Source: Halopseudomonas yangmingensis
GTDB lineage: Bacteria; Pseudomonadota; Gammaproteobacteria; Pseudomonadales; Pseudomonadaceae
Direction: 5' to 3'
DNA: 64,000 nt
NCBI RefSeq assembly: GCF_900114825.1
Contig: NZ_FOUI01000007.1
Location: 62,001 to 126,000, forward strand
Shown in pieces: positions 56,796 to 64,000 of this stretch (its first letter is position 1; the number at the start of each line of letters is the position of its first letter). Under the pieces are notes generated by a model. The model worked only from the letters and a program-made list of their open reading frames with translations. It had not been told where the DNA came from and did no database searches. The translations under genes were made by a program, and so were the position numbers.

Positions 56796-57266
56796 ATGGC
56801 CGAGATAGATACCAGCTTGCCTGCCGATCTGGAAAAGCTGGTGCACAGTTTTTTTGACCGCATTCCCTTCAACCTGCTGCTGGGCATTCGCATTGACAGC
56901 CTGGCCAGCGACAAGGTGCATATGAGCCTGCCAATGCGCGAGGATCTGATCGGCAACTACTACCGCGGCATTCTGCACGGTGGGGCGATTTCCGCACTGA
57001 TCGATGTCTGTGGCGGGGCCATGGCAATGATCGGTGCCTGGGAAAAACAGCAGGACCTGCCGGCCAGCGAACGCATGCAACGCCTGTCCAAACTGGGCAC
57101 CATCGATCTGCGGGTGGACTACCTGAGCCCCGGCAAGGGCCAGCTGTTTACCTGTGATTCCAGCCTGTTGCGCATTGGCAACAAGGTGGCAGTGGTGCGC
57201 TCGCACCTGCACAGTGACAGCGGTGCGCTGGTGGCGGCCGGGACTGGCACCTATCTGTGTGGCTAA
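56796..57266 (+). CDS. PaaI/YbgC-type hot-dog thioesterase
   Basis: The 156-residue hot-dog thioesterase has RGILHGGAISALIDVCGGAMAMIG (~59-82; HGG and D at the catalytic place), RLSKLGTIDLRVDYLSPGKG and a GTYLC end. Likely it hydrolyses acyl-CoA, in keeping with the other fatty-acid genes. The ATG at 56796 has AAGGGA 9 bp upstream. It ends 4 bp before the stop of the convergent tetR gene. Confidence 0.9.
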   Translation: MAEIDTSLPADLEKLVHSFFDRIPFNLLLGIRIDSLASDKVHMSLPMREDLIGNYYRGILHGGAISALIDVCGGAMAMIGAWEKQQDLPASERMQRLSKLGTIDLRVDYLSPGKGQLFTCDSSLLRIGNKVAVVRSHLHSDSGALVAAGTGTYLCG

Positions 57267-57270
57267 CGGA

Positions 57271-57900
57271 TCAGGTTTTTTGGCATGCCAGCGCGTTGAG
57301 CAGCAGGTCTGTCGCAGAAACTACGCGCTCTTCACGCTGTGCGATTGTTGGTGCATGACACCCGTTCATCAGCAGTCCGCTCATCAATGAGCCTTTCCAC
57401 ATGCCGACCAGTTGCTCGGCGCGCAGTAGTGGGTCATCCAGCGTTATGGCTCCGAGCTCGGCGGCTTGTTGCAGGTGCTCGGCGGCGCGCCGGACAAAGG
57501 CCATGGGGCCGTCACGAAAGATCATTTCGCCATGCTGGGGATGGCTGGCGCCATAGGCGTAGACGGCACGCAGTAGCCGGATACCCGCTTCACTGCTGTA
57601 AAAATCCACCAGCTGTAAACCCAAACTCAGCAGATGTTCACGCACCTGCGGCAAGTTCTGCGCCGACGCATCCACCTGGCCGGCAAGCTGGCTGTGATGG
57701 CGTTCCAGTACTGCCAGCAGTAGCGCGTCGGCATTGGCAAAATGCCGGTACAGGGTGCCCTTGGCTACGCCCGCGCGGGCCGCCACTTGTTGCATGTTGA
57801 AGTTCTGCTCCTCGGCCATGCAGGCCAGCGCCGCTTCAAGAATACGCTCTCGGCGCGCCGGATCGACCGGCCGGCCGGGGCCTTTGGTTGACGCTGTCAT
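57271..57900 (-). CDS. TetR-family repressor, probable local regulator of the RND pump
   Basis: The 209-residue protein has an N-terminal helix-turn-helix: FNMQQVAARAGVAKGTLYRHFANADALLLAVLE (~33-65; key AARAGVAKGTLYRHF), then a variable ligand domain. It is divergent from the RND genes, and the 99-bp gap holds a strong palindrome. The autogenous repressor plus efflux pump layout is standard for TetR. The gene has no clear name; likely a nalC- or ttgR-like role, but no sequence supports a specific name. Confidence 0.92.
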   Translation of the reverse strand: MTASTKGPGRPVDPARRERILEAALACMAEEQNFNMQQVAARAGVAKGTLYRHFANADALLLAVLERHHSQLAGQVDASAQNLPQVREHLLSLGLQLVDFYSSEAGIRLLRAVYAYGASHPQHGEMIFRDGPMAFVRRAAEHLQQAAELGAITLDDPLLRAEQLVGMWKGSLMSGLLMNGCHAPTIAQREERVVSATDLLLNALACQKT

Positions 57901-57937
57901 GCGAACTCCAATGAGTCAGTCATCATTAATGTTGATG

Positions 57938-57973
57938 CCATATTTACTGAACGCTATCGTTCTGTAAATATGG
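57938..57973. promoter_or_regulatory. TetR-type operator overlapping the pump promoter
   Basis: CCATATTTACTGAACG-CTAT-CGTTCTGTAAATATGG: 16-bp arms with a single mismatch pair (T/T) and a 4-base centre. Within it, TATCGT (57955-57960) fits a -10 box 17 bp after TTGATG (57932-57937). A repressor bound there would block the promoter of the pump genes. The site is 38 bp from the tetR start and 27 bp from the adaptor gene. Confidence 0.85.
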
Positions 57974-57999
57974 TGCGGACAACAACAAGGTAAACCGCC

Positions 58000-59058
58000 A
58001 TGCGAAAAATAATTCTTGCGGTGCTGCTGGCCGGGCTGGCCGCCTGTGATACCGAGCACAGCCAAAATGATGTGCTCACGGATGCTCCGGTCAAGGTTCG
58101 CAGTGCACAACTGGAAATCCCCAAGGGGCAGCACTGGAGTCTGAGTGGCAGCGTACATTCGCGTCACGAGGCAGGATTGGCATTTCGTTTGCCGGGGCAG
58201 ATCCGCGAACGTCTGGTGCAGGCCGGCGAGCAGGTCGAGGCGGGGCAGTTGCTGATGCGGCTGGATGCCCGTGATGTGCGCCAGCAATTGAATGCCGCCC
58301 AGGCGCAGCTGGATGCGGCCCGTGTACAGGCAGACAATGCCGAAGCCAGCCGGCGTCGTTTGCAATCCTTGCGTGAGCAGGATCTGGTGCCAGCCCAAGC
58401 TTATGAAAATGCTGAAGCAACCGCCAATGCCGCGTTGCAGGCGGTTCGCACAGCCCGGGCAGCCATGGAGCAGGCACGAACAGCTACCGAGTATGTCGAC
58501 CTTCGCGCACCGGCCAGCGGCGTATTGATCGAAGTTGCCGGCGAAGCTGGTCAGGTTGTCGGTGCGGGTCAGACTGTGGCAAGACTGGCTTATGCCGGTG
58601 AGAGGGAAGTGCAGGCATGGGTGCCTGAAACCCGCCGCAATGATCTGCCCGAGCGTGCCCAGGTGCTGCTGTTCAGCGGTGCCCACACAGCGCCCGCACG
58701 CCTGCGAGAGGTGGCCGGTGCTGCCGACCCGCAAACCCGAAGCTGGCGGGTTCGCTATGCCATAGAGGATGAGCCGGATAACTGGCCTCTGGGCGCCAGT
58801 GTGACGCTGGACTTTACCCGCAGTGCGGACGATCAGGACAGCTTGCGTCGTGTACCGCTGTCTGCGTTGATTGATCGGGGGCAGGGTGCCGGCGTCTGGT
58901 TGATCGAGCAGGGGCAGGTGCGCTGGATTCGGGTTGATCTGCTGCGTGTCGATGCCGAGCACGCCTATGTCCGTAGCCGTCTGCCAGCAGGGACGCTGGT
59001 GGTTGCACTTGGCACGCATTTGCTGGAGCCCGGGCAGTCTGTCGAGGTGCTGCCATGA
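58000..59058 (+). CDS. RND efflux periplasmic adaptor (membrane fusion protein)
   Basis: The 352-residue lipoprotein has the lipobox LAAC (Cys16) and the adaptor pattern: a lipoyl/barrel-sandwich half (SGSVHSRHEAGLAFRLPGQIRERLVQAGEQVEAGQLLMRLD, key G, V..G..V..GQ.L..LD), an alpha-helical hairpin (~90-150), the second half VDLRAPASGVLIEV (~167-180) and a beta-barrel. It joins the inner-membrane pump to an outer-membrane channel. It is short for an AcrA protein, and shorter HlyD/RND adaptors of this size occur. The stop overlaps the pump start by 4 bp (ATGA). Confidence 0.92.
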   Translation: MRKIILAVLLAGLAACDTEHSQNDVLTDAPVKVRSAQLEIPKGQHWSLSGSVHSRHEAGLAFRLPGQIRERLVQAGEQVEAGQLLMRLDARDVRQQLNAAQAQLDAARVQADNAEASRRRLQSLREQDLVPAQAYENAEATANAALQAVRTARAAMEQARTATEYVDLRAPASGVLIEVAGEAGQVVGAGQTVARLAYAGEREVQAWVPETRRNDLPERAQVLLFSGAHTAPARLREVAGAADPQTRSWRVRYAIEDEPDNWPLGASVTLDFTRSADDQDSLRRVPLSALIDRGQGAGVWLIEQGQVRWIRVDLLRVDAEHAYVRSRLPAGTLVVALGTHLLEPGQSVEVLP

Positions 59059-62000
59059 GCATGGATCCGTTGCGCTTCAACCTTTCTGCACTGGCAGTGC
59101 GCGAGCGCTCGGTGACCCTGTTTTTTTTGTTGCTGACGGCTTTTGCCGGTCTCTTCGCGTTTCTGGACCTGGGGCGGGCGGAAGATCCGGTCTTCGGTGT
59201 CAAGGCTGTACTGGTTTCGGCGACCTGGCCGGGTGCCAGTGCCGAACAGATGCAGCAGCAGGTAGCCGATCCGCTGGAAAAGCGTCTGCAGGAAGTCGCC
59301 TATTTCGAGAAAGTCGAAACCACCGCACGGCCTGGCCGGGTCGACATGCAGATCAGCTATCAGGATTACACTCCGACCGAGCTGCTGGCCGACCTGTCCT
59401 ACGAGATCCGCAAGCGCATGCAGGATGCTCAGGCGAGCATGCCGCCCGGCGTGCAGGGCCCCTTCGTCAATGATGACTTCTCCGATGTGTATTTCTCGCT
59501 GTATTCCCTGACCGCGCCAGGTCTGCCGCCGCGCTTGCTGGTACGGGAGGCGGAACGTCTGCGGGATGCCTTCTCGCGCATCTATGGTGTGCAGAAGGTG
59601 CGGGTGCTGGGTGAGCGGCGCGAGCAAGTGTTTGTCGAACTGGATCCGCAGCGGCTGGCTGAGTTGGGTATTACCAGCGCACAGATTGCCGACGCGCTGG
59701 ATGCCTGGAATCGTCTGACACCGGCAGGCCTGATCGAAACTGCTGGCGCCCGCTTGTACTGGCGGATCCAGGCTGATCTGGCTGACCTGGATGCCATTGC
59801 CGGCGTCCCGCTGCAGGTAGGTGAACGGTTGATACGCTTGGGTGATGTGGCGGATATCAAGCGCGGGTATGAGGACCCGCCCAGCTATATGATTCGCGCC
59901 TTTGGTGAAGATGCCGTGCTCATCGGTGTGGTACTGCGTAGCGGCGTCAATGGTCTGGAGCTTGGAGAGAAGCTGGCCGACATGCATCAGAGGCTGTCTG
60001 CCGAGTTGCCGCTGGGTATGGAGCTGCGTCAGGTGACCAACCAGCGCGAGGCCATCAGTCGTGCGGTGAACCTGTTCCAGTACAAATTCCTGATAGCTGT
60101 GCTGGTAGTGATGCTGGTGAGCTTTGCCAGTATCGGGCTGCGCCCCGGATTGATCGTCGGCATTGCCGTGCCCTTGACCCTTGGCATTACCTTTGTGCTG
60201 ATGTACAGCCGTGGCATGAACCTGGACCGCATCACGCTGGGCGCGCTGATCATTGCCCTTGGCCTGCTGGTGGACGATGCGATCATTGCCATCGAGATGA
60301 TGCTGGTAAAGATGGAGCAGGGCTGGGACAAGGCGCGTGCCGCTGCACATGCCTGGACGGTAACAGCCGCGCCTATGCTGTCTGGTACCCTGGTGACCAT
60401 GATCGGCTTTGTGCCGATTGGCTTTGCCCGCTCCAACGTCGGCGAGTACGCCGGCAACATTTTCTGGGTACTGGCCTTTGCCCTGCTGACCTCCTGGCTG
60501 GTGGCGGTGACCTTTACCCCGATGCTGGGGGTCGCCTTGTTGCGCGAGCCACGCAAGGACCAGCAGCACAGCCATGAAGCCCAGTATCAGGGCACTCTTT
60601 ACCGGCGATTCCGGATGTTGGTGCAGCACTGTGTGCGCTACCGGAAAAGCGTAGTCTTGCTTACGGTAGCCGCTTTTGTGCTGGCCTTGGTGGGTATGCA
60701 GACGCTGGTGCAGAAGCAGTTCTTTCCATCATCCGACAGGCCTGAAGTGCTGGTGGATATATACCTTCCCGAGGGCAGCAGCGCACAACAGACCGATGCC
60801 TTGGCCCGACGCATTGAAGCGCGACTGCAAGAGCATCCGGATGTGGTGTCGCTATCCAGCTTTGTCGGTGCCGGTGCGCCTCGCTTCTTCCTGTCGCTGA
60901 ATCCAGAACAGCCGAACCCGGCCTTCGCCAAAGTGATCGCGATTGCTGCGGATGCTGCCGGCCGCGACAGACTGATTGCCGAACTGCGTGCCCAGGTCGC
61001 CGCTGGTGAGTATCCGGAGGCACGGGTACGGGTACATCGATTGCTGTTCGGGCCGCCGGTGACCTGGCCGGTTAGCTTCCGTGTGCTTGGACCTGATCCG
61101 CTTCAGGTGCGCAGGATTGCCGAGCAGGTTAAAGGTGTCATGCAGGCACATCCACATACAGTGGATGCCCACCTGGACTGGAACGAACGGGTGCCGGCGG
61201 TACGCCTGGCATTGGATGCCGAGCGCTTACGCGCGATCGGGCTGACCCCGCGCGAGCTGTCAAGCCAGTTGCAACTGCATTGGGGTGGCGTGCCGGTCAC
61301 CCAGTTGCGTCAGGACGTGCGAAGCGTTCAGCTGGTGTTGCGTGGCACCCGTGGCAGTATCGAGGATTTTGCTGACCTGCCTCTTCGGACTAGCGATGGG
61401 CGAACAGTCACACTGGCCCAGGCCGGCCTGATCGAACTGGTCAGCGAGGACCCGGTGCTGCGCCGTTACAATCGCCAACCCTTTATCCAGGTGCAGGCGG
61501 ATATTCAGGGGGCACAGCCGCCAGATGTCACCTGGGCGCTGTGGCGTGACCTGCAGCCGCTGCGCGAGCAATTGCCGGCCGGTTATCACCTGGATATCGG
61601 TGGTAGTGTGGAACGCTCCGGCAAGGCGCAGGAGTCGTTGCGCAAGGTGCAGCCGATCATGATCGGACTGATGCTGGTGATCATCATGCTGCAGATGCGC
61701 AGCTTCTCCGGCACCCTGATGGTGCTGGCGACGGCGCCACTCGGGGTGATCGGGGCGGTACTGGCGCTGATTGTCGGCAACCAGCCGTTCGGCTTTGTTG
61801 CGCTGCTTGGCATGACCGGTCTGGCCGGTATCCTGATGCGCAACACGCTGATTCTGACCAAGCAGATTGACGACAATCTGGAGAGTGGCATGCCCAGGCT
61901 GGAGTCGTTGGTCGAGGCGACAGTACAGCGTGCGCGCCCGGTATTGCTGACCGCGCTGGCAGCGGCGCTGGCCTTTGTGCCGCTGACGCTGGACGCCTTC

Positions 62001-62114
62001 TGGGGGCCGCTGGCCTGGGTGCTGATTGGCGGCACCCTGATTGGCACGCTGATTACCTTGCTGTTCCTGCCGGCTCTCTATGCCCTGTGGTTCCGTGTTG
62101 CCGCTCAGCGGTAA
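59055..62114 (+). CDS. RND-family inner-membrane efflux transporter (AcrB/MexB superfamily)
   Basis: The 1019-residue proton-driven pump has about 12 transmembrane helices and two periplasmic loops. The LGLLVDDAIIAIEMMLVKME motif, with the proton-relay Asp pair, is at ~405-425, preceded by VPLTLGITFVLMYSRGMNLDRITLGALI. RERSVTLFFLLLTAFAG starts helix 1. It groups with MexB/TriC-like pumps that export toxic compounds. No outer-membrane channel gene is in the operon, so a TolC/OprM-type protein elsewhere is needed. Its last 10 bp overlap the convergent L,D-transpeptidase gene. Confidence 0.94.
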   Translation: MSMDPLRFNLSALAVRERSVTLFFLLLTAFAGLFAFLDLGRAEDPVFGVKAVLVSATWPGASAEQMQQQVADPLEKRLQEVAYFEKVETTARPGRVDMQISYQDYTPTELLADLSYEIRKRMQDAQASMPPGVQGPFVNDDFSDVYFSLYSLTAPGLPPRLLVREAERLRDAFSRIYGVQKVRVLGERREQVFVELDPQRLAELGITSAQIADALDAWNRLTPAGLIETAGARLYWRIQADLADLDAIAGVPLQVGERLIRLGDVADIKRGYEDPPSYMIRAFGEDAVLIGVVLRSGVNGLELGEKLADMHQRLSAELPLGMELRQVTNQREAISRAVNLFQYKFLIAVLVVMLVSFASIGLRPGLIVGIAVPLTLGITFVLMYSRGMNLDRITLGALIIALGLLVDDAIIAIEMMLVKMEQGWDKARAAAHAWTVTAAPMLSGTLVTMIGFVPIGFARSNVGEYAGNIFWVLAFALLTSWLVAVTFTPMLGVALLREPRKDQQHSHEAQYQGTLYRRFRMLVQHCVRYRKSVVLLTVAAFVLALVGMQTLVQKQFFPSSDRPEVLVDIYLPEGSSAQQTDALARRIEARLQEHPDVVSLSSFVGAGAPRFFLSLNPEQPNPAFAKVIAIAADAAGRDRLIAELRAQVAAGEYPEARVRVHRLLFGPPVTWPVSFRVLGPDPLQVRRIAEQVKGVMQAHPHTVDAHLDWNERVPAVRLALDAERLRAIGLTPRELSSQLQLHWGGVPVTQLRQDVRSVQLVLRGTRGSIEDFADLPLRTSDGRTVTLAQAGLIELVSEDPVLRRYNRQPFIQVQADIQGAQPPDVTWALWRDLQPLREQLPAGYHLDIGGSVERSGKAQESLRKVQPIMIGLMLVIIMLQMRSFSGTLMVLATAPLGVIGAVLALIVGNQPFGFVALLGMTGLAGILMRNTLILTKQIDDNLESGMPRLESLVEATVQRARPVLLTALAAALAFVPLTLDAFWGPLAWVLIGGTLIGTLITLLFLPALYALWFRVAAQR

Positions 62115-63709
62115 CGCGGCGTCCACTGGCGCAGCGCCTGATCCAGTTCCGGGTCGAGCCGGTAGGGGTCATTGAACCAGCGGGCGCCATCGGCGTCCGC
62201 TTCAGCGGTCCAGTAGGCCAGTACCAATCGTGGGCCGCCGGGAATGCTCACTTCGTGGGTGCGCCCGCTGGCCAGCTGGATGGCGACCTGTTCACGGCGA
62301 GCCGGCTCAAGTCGCTGGAAGAGCCAGTCGGACAGCTGACTGGCCGCTTCCACCCGTACACAGCCTGAGCTCACCGAACGTGTCGCGCGCTCGAACAGGT
62401 GCTGGCTGGGCGTGTCGTGCAGGTAGACGGAAAATGGGTTGGGAAAGCGAAAAGCCATTTGTCCCAGCGGGTTGGTGCTGCCCGGGCGCTGGCGTAAAAG
62501 CACATTGCCTGGGTTGGTCCAGTCGATGCTTGTCGCATCCAGTACCTTGCCATCGCTGCTCAGGACCTGCATGTCGCTACGGGCGATATAGCCGACATCC
62601 TCACGAATCAGCGGCAGCTTGTCCTTGCGGAAAATGATTGGTGGGACTGTCCAGCTGGGGTTCAGGGTTACCCGGTTGAGCCTGGAAACCAGTAGCGGCG
62701 TGCGGCGATCAGAACGACCGGCCTGAATACGGGTCTGCCAGCGTTGCTGACCCTGCTCGATTACCTGCAAGGTACCACCAGCGACATTCACCAGCAGCAT
62801 ATCCGGGCTGCGCCAGGCTTCCAGCCAACGCAGACGCTCCAGATTGAGGCGCAGTTGTAACAGACGCTGTGACGGGCTGCGATTCAATGCCGACAGGGTA
62901 TCCGGCCCGAGAACGCCATCCACTTTCAGCCCTTGGGATAACTGGAACTGGCGCAACGCCTGCTCCAGTTCGGCATCGTAATGATTGGGAGCCTCGCTTT
63001 GCCGCGATGTTGCCGGTAGATACCCCCCGCTCACCAAACGCTCGCGCAATGCGGGTATCCGCGGACTGTCAGCACGGGGGCGCAGCAACGCACCGGGCGG
63101 CACCGCTTGCCACTCGCCCGGATGCAGTCGTAACTGACGGTATTGTTGGCGTAGCCATTCATACTCTGGAACGGCGGGACGGGCGCGGTGCATAGCCATG
63201 GCCGGATCGGCAAGCGACGCTGCGGCCAGCATGGAGAGCGCCGCCCGCTCGCTGATCAGTCCTTCCGCAACCCATTCCGGCTGGGTGGTGGGGACACGAC
63301 CATGCAGCAATTCTTCCAAGGCCCGGAGGTAAAGACTGCTCAGGTGCAAGTCAAAACATGCGGCAGCTTGATCGGGTGATGCGCCATCACGGGTTTCTGC
63401 CATGACCTGCGGACGGGCGTAATCGTCGGACGCCAACCCGTCGTCTTCCAGTGATTGCAAGGCCGCGACCAAGGTCTGTACCCGTGTGCCTGTGCTCCAT
63501 AACAACGGCTCTTGATGCGACTGGTACAACAGTTCCAGTTGACTGTCATGCTGATGCAGTCGCAGTTGTGGCAGGGGCGGGCAGTCCTGAATCGCCACAG
63601 GAAGGGCTGAATCTTGCGTGGAAAGGATATTTGACGGATCCCCTGCGGCCAGCGCATGCACGCCTTGCAACATAAAACCGACGAACAGGGGTGTACATTT
63701 TTTAATCAA
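62105..63709 (-). CDS. L,D-transpeptidase, YcbB/LdtD-type
   Basis: The 534-residue protein forms 3-3 crosslinks in peptidoglycan. The layout is a signal sequence (~1-20, IKKCTPLFVGFMLQGVHALA), an N-terminal domain, a peptidoglycan-binding module (~244-277, ALRQFQLSQGLKVDGVLGPDT) and a YkuD domain (~300-465) with the His in YLHDTP (His431) and catalytic Cys450 in SSGCVR. The start is TTG at 63709, with AAGGAG 8 bp upstream; a longer reading frame starts at 63814 but lacks a ribosome site. It overlaps the pump gene by 10 bp on the other strand. Confidence 0.93.
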   Translation of the reverse strand: MIKKCTPLFVGFMLQGVHALAAGDPSNILSTQDSALPVAIQDCPPLPQLRLHQHDSQLELLYQSHQEPLLWSTGTRVQTLVAALQSLEDDGLASDDYARPQVMAETRDGASPDQAAACFDLHLSSLYLRALEELLHGRVPTTQPEWVAEGLISERAALSMLAAASLADPAMAMHRARPAVPEYEWLRQQYRQLRLHPGEWQAVPPGALLRPRADSPRIPALRERLVSGGYLPATSRQSEAPNHYDAELEQALRQFQLSQGLKVDGVLGPDTLSALNRSPSQRLLQLRLNLERLRWLEAWRSPDMLLVNVAGGTLQVIEQGQQRWQTRIQAGRSDRRTPLLVSRLNRVTLNPSWTVPPIIFRKDKLPLIREDVGYIARSDMQVLSSDGKVLDATSIDWTNPGNVLLRQRPGSTNPLGQMAFRFPNPFSVYLHDTPSQHLFERATRSVSSGCVRVEAASQLSDWLFQRLEPARREQVAIQLASGRTHEVSIPGGPRLVLAYWTAEADADGARWFNDPYRLDPELDQALRQWTPRYR

Positions 63710-63860
63710 CAGGTAATCTCCTTCAACCGCTGGCGAAAACAGTCGCCAGCAAGCCGTCATTGGCAGTATAGGCAAAACGGGTTGGCTGGGGGCCGATCCG
63801 GTCAAACACAACATGTCTCATGAATTCGGTTCGCCATTTGCGGACCAGGGGGAGAACTGC

Positions 63861-64000
63861 ATGTTTTATCGACTGCGCCTGTCCGGCGCTGCCGTGTTTT
63901 TTTCGTTGTTCACCTACACAATGGCTGCACCGGTAGCTGCAGCGCCAGCCCAAGAACTGGCAGACAAGCTGGGAAGCCTGAGTCGGGTAGCCCCGGATCT
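63861..64000 (+). CDS. Exported protein, N-terminal part (cut by window edge)
   Basis: Only the first ~46 codons are inside. GGGGGAG lies about 7 bp before the ATG at 63861. The start MFYRLRLSGAAVFFSLFTYT is a signal peptide, followed by an Ala/Pro-rich stretch (AAPVAAAPAQELADKLGSL). It is divergent from the L,D-transpeptidase gene with 151 bp between. The family cannot be told from this part. Confidence 0.75.
   Translation, partial: MFYRLRLSGAAVFFSLFTYTMAAPVAAAPAQELADKLGSLSRVAPD

Overview
The window is ordinary chromosomal DNA from a gammaproteobacterium of the Pseudomonas group. Gene content and local gene order match Pseudomonadaceae closely: gloB / methyltransferase / rnhA / dnaQ / nhaB / crotonase / fimL / nudC; aminotransferase / tRNA-Asn / uvrB; infA / bpt / aat / ftsK / lolA / rarA / crcB / serS / cysG. 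From memory of P. aeruginosa PAO1, these are the PA1810-PA1833, PA3138-PA3139, PA3013-PA3014, PA3286-PA3300 and PA2611-PA2619 neighbourhoods joined in a different order. That suggests a relative outside P. aeruginosa; the pertucinogena/Halopseudomonas lineage is a guess. I see no phage, insertion sequence, CRISPR array, rRNA or integrated island.

Layout. 0-4.4 kb: two peptide-type solute-binding proteins (the first cut by the window edge), the lytic transglycosylase MltD and glyoxalase II, all leftward. 4.4-6.4 kb: methyltransferase, RNase HI and DnaQ, tightly packed. 6.4-17.6 kb: NhaB, a crotonase, FimL, NudC and an unknown membrane protein; then a leftward fatty-acid-flavoured group (phosphatase, SCP2, APH-like kinase, SDR); then SohB and an AcuI-type reductase. 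17.6-23.1 kb: cold-shock protein, AceK, CysK and a MoxR/VWA pair. 23.1-32.8 kb: a MaoC hydratase, two tandem FadD ligases, HrpA and a KAS III-like synthase. 33-38 kb: a porin behind a Pho-box-like array, a lipoprotein, a cyclophilin, a hydrolase, a LysR regulator, a small secreted protein and tRNA-Asn. 38-46 kb: aminotransferase, UvrB, a universal stress protein and FadBA. 46-57 kb: translation, N-degron, division and siroheme genes. 57-64 kb: a TetR-controlled RND pump, an L,D-transpeptidase and a truncated exported protein.

What links the genes. Fatty-acid metabolism recurs: crotonase, SDR/APH/SCP2, MaoC hydratase, two FadD, KAS III, FadBA and a PaaI-type thioesterase. Similar 16-bp palindromes resembling the PsrA operator lie upstream of several of these loci, which suggests one scattered regulon. 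Other regulatory structures I could read directly are a four-repeat Pho box before the porin, a 36-bp near-perfect TetR operator before the RND pump, and a 108-bp folded element after uvrB whose minus-strand RNA would show two CsrA/RsmA-type loops. I found no clearly new multi-gene system; the most novel signals are these regulatory elements and a few unassigned conserved genes.
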